DNA from: Bacillota bacterium
Lineage (GTDB): Bacteria; Bacillota; Clostridia; Acetivibrionales; DTU013
Length of the DNA stretch: 64,000 nt
Assembly: GCA_023412665.1 (NCBI GenBank)
Contig: JAEZCA010000061.1
Coordinates: 13,901-77,900 of the forward strand
Direction of reading: 5' to 3'
Made by a program: the position numbers and the translations under genes
Notes under the pieces: generated by a model
Seen by the model: the letters and a program-made list of their open reading frames with translations, nothing else
Told to the model about the DNA's origin: nothing
The model's database searches: none
Part shown: positions 62,674 through 64,000 of the stretch, piece by piece
How the letters are laid out: each line of letters opens with the position of its first letter
How positions within the stretch are numbered: the first letter of the stretch is position 1

Positions 62674-62770
62674 AGTGTTTGACATTAAGCTGCTAATACC
62701 GCTCATTGTTATCATGCTGATAGCAATCTTGCTTAATGTGTATAAGCTGTTGAAGATTCGGCTTGAGTAA
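62663..62770 (+). CDS. 35-residue single-pass membrane protein
   Basis: ATG at 62663 overlaps the MerR stop by 11 bases; GTGGGGA lies about nine bases before it. It encodes a short acidic N-terminus (MTSEVFDIK), a hydrophobic helix (LLIPLIVIMLIAILLNVY) and a basic end (KLLKIRLE). The clean charge-helix-charge layout and the overlap with the regulator make a real small membrane protein likely. Its function is unknown. Confidence 0.55.
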   Translation: MTSEVFDIKLLIPLIVIMLIAILLNVYKLLKIRLE

Positions 62771-63072
62771 TTAGCAAGGCAGACTTTCTGAAAAGTATTT
62801 TGATTATGCGGAAAACCCATATGAGACTACTCGTTTTTGCAGCTTTTGAACAAAAATACGTTCAGAAAGACCTTTCTTAATAAATAGAAGACCAATTTCA
62901 TAGACAATAGACAATAAAAATGAGAAATTTTCCTAAAAAACACCGTACAAAAGTTGAAAAAGTGAGTAGTGCCCTCTGCTTCTATCTGTATATGTTTGGC
63001 TATTGTATTTTGCAGTAATGCAGGATAATATTTAGATGTATTTATACAAAATGAGTAAAGGTGGGCTGCCGC
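62771..63072. other. AT-rich intergenic region
   Basis: 302 bases. No gene, strong hairpin or consensus promoter is seen. AAAGGTGG at 63057-63064 is the ribosome site of the next gene. Confidence 0.5.
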
Positions 63073-63966
63073 TTGAAGATAAAGTCAGCAGTGATTATTG
63101 CATTATCTGTAATATTGGTTTCTGTATCAGTTATCGCATTTTCTGTAGTAGTGAGAAACAAGCAGGAGCCGAAGCCGGACGGGTCGATTGCTGCATCTGA
63201 CAAAACCGGCGAGGTCAGTCAACAGCCTTACGGAGACAAAGCAGGAGACAGTGCCCAAACGCCTGACAATACCGGCGAAGGCAGTCCGCAGCCTTCCGGA
63301 GACAAAGCAGGAGACAGTGCCCAAACGCCTGACAATACCGGTGAAGGTAGTCCGCAGCCGTCAGAAGGCACTGAAGAAAGTGGCGTGAAGGTACCTGACG
63401 GGAGCAGTCAGCAGGATGGAGACGCGGATGGAGCTGAGGATGGTATCATTGCACCGGAAGATGCTAAAGAAATCATCGGTGAAACTGCTGGCCTTGTTGT
63501 CCGTGCAATAGCAGACAAAGATTTCGATACAGTGTCAGAGTATACACACCCGGAATTGGGTGTAAGGTTCACTCCATACACATTTGTAACTGTTGAGAGT
63601 GATTTGGTCTTTACTAAAAATGAAATAAAGAACTTCCTGAATGATGCAAATGTCTATCTTTGGGGTTATTATGATGGTTCGGGAGAAGAAATCAGGTTGA
63701 CTCCCGGCGAGTACTATGAAAAATTCATATATCCCGCGGACTATGTAAATGCTCCGCAGATTGGATATAATGAGGTCCTGAGCTTTGGAAACATGCTGGA
63801 GAACCAATTTGAAGTATACAAGGGCGCAATCATTGTCGAGTACTACTATCCGGGATTCGATCCCCAGTATGGGGGATTGGATTGGAGAAGTCTCAGACTG
63901 GTATTTCAGCAGAACAATGGCAGTTGGAAGCTGACAGGCCTGATAAACAACCAGTGGACGATATAA
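63073..63966 (+). CDS. Membrane-anchored extracellular protein with Pro/Gln/Asp repeats
   Basis: 297 residues from the TTG at 63073, nine bases after AAAGGTGG and giving MKIKSAVIIALSVILVSVSV as a signal anchor; a GTG at 63061 overlaps the ribosome site. After the helix comes a disordered acidic linker (about 30-125) with two identical or nearly identical 22-residue repeats (GDKAGDSAQTPDNTGEGSPQ plus PS). The C-terminal domain (about 130-297; AGLVVRAIADKDFDTVSEYT, EYYYPGFDPQYGGLDW, SWKLTGLINNQWTI) resembles ligand-binding or cone-shaped domains in clostridial lipoproteins, but I cannot assign it. Probably an extracellular binding protein. Confidence 0.72.
   Translation: MKIKSAVIIALSVILVSVSVIAFSVVVRNKQEPKPDGSIAASDKTGEVSQQPYGDKAGDSAQTPDNTGEGSPQPSGDKAGDSAQTPDNTGEGSPQPSEGTEESGVKVPDGSSQQDGDADGAEDGIIAPEDAKEIIGETAGLVVRAIADKDFDTVSEYTHPELGVRFTPYTFVTVESDLVFTKNEIKNFLNDANVYLWGYYDGSGEEIRLTPGEYYEKFIYPADYVNAPQIGYNEVLSFGNMLENQFEVYKGAIIVEYYYPGFDPQYGGLDWRSLRLVFQQNNGSWKLTGLINNQWTI
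63232..63363 (+). repeat. 66-bp tandem repeat, two units, in coding sequence
   Basis: Units 63232-63297 and 63298-63363 differ at only a few third positions. A shorter, diverged unit precedes them (63199-63231). The unit length is a multiple of three, so copy number can change without a frameshift. Confidence 0.8.
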
Positions 63967-64000
63967 CGAGGCAACAGATGAATGATGCGTTATAACGAGG

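Noticed and set aside
1..64000. tRNA or rRNA genes and CRISPR arrays
   Set aside because: No cloverleaf, ribosomal signature or regularly spaced repeat series was recognised on either strand by eye.

Overview
The window looks like chromosomal DNA of an anaerobic, polysaccharide-degrading, Gram-positive member of the Bacillota, probably a clostridium of the Acetivibrio/Ruminiclostridium type. The evidence is SLH, cohesin and dockerin modules, lipoproteins with lipoboxes, YesM/YesN two-component pairs, strong AGGAGG-type ribosome sites and a moderate G+C content judged by eye. A species cannot be named from the sequence alone. No rRNA, tRNA, CRISPR array or complete insertion sequence was seen.

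Layout. 1-12.4 kb: four secreted cohesin/dockerin proteins. They are a protein cut off by the window edge, a surface-anchored cohesin-SLH scaffoldin, a binding protein and a very large tandem GH9 enzyme. Three of the four carry a cohesin, FIVAR modules and a dockerin on one chain, so they could assemble with each other and dock on the SLH protein. 12.6-14.4 kb: a CoA-disulfide reductase-rhodanese fusion behind an 11-codon upstream reading frame. 14.6-24 kb: a ChvE-MmsA-MmsB monosaccharide ABC transporter, followed by a membrane-anchored sugar-binding sensor, a histidine kinase, a response regulator and a second binding lipoprotein, an arrangement like the clostridial XylFII-LytS-YesN xylose sensor. 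24.1-27.6 kb: a transglutaminase-like lipoprotein, and on the minus strand a ribokinase followed by the remnant of a LacI-type regulator. 27.9-37.7 kb: a second YesN/YesM pair, a pair of inverted MITE-like repeats, twin sugar-binding lipoproteins and a YtfR/YtfT/YjfF-type transporter. 37.7-44.2 kb: a beta-glucan locus with two AraC regulators, an intracellular GH5, a GH16 lipoprotein and a two-domain esterase lipoprotein. 44.5-47.3 kb: a VIT/vWA surface protein with an exosortase-type sorting tail, translationally linked to an XrtK-like exosortase. 47.6-51.2 kb: an MFS transporter convergent with a GH36 alpha-galactosidase.

51.5-62.1 kb is the most unusual region: five paralogous cobalamin-binding radical SAM enzymes, a bacterial GH3 (JAR1-like) acyl-adenylating ligase and two GNAT-like acyltransferases, all on the plus strand with short gaps or overlaps. 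The radical SAM proteins fall into two sequence classes (A and B), and the cluster reads A-B-B-acyltransferase-GH3 followed by A-B-acyltransferase, as if a core module had been duplicated. I recognise no described pathway with this composition. A small, conjugated or lipid-like metabolite built by several difficult C-H alkylation, methylation or C-C bond-forming steps is an inference.

The last 2 kb hold a MerR-family regulator with a frame problem at its start, an overlapping 35-residue membrane protein, and an anchored repeat-containing extracellular protein.
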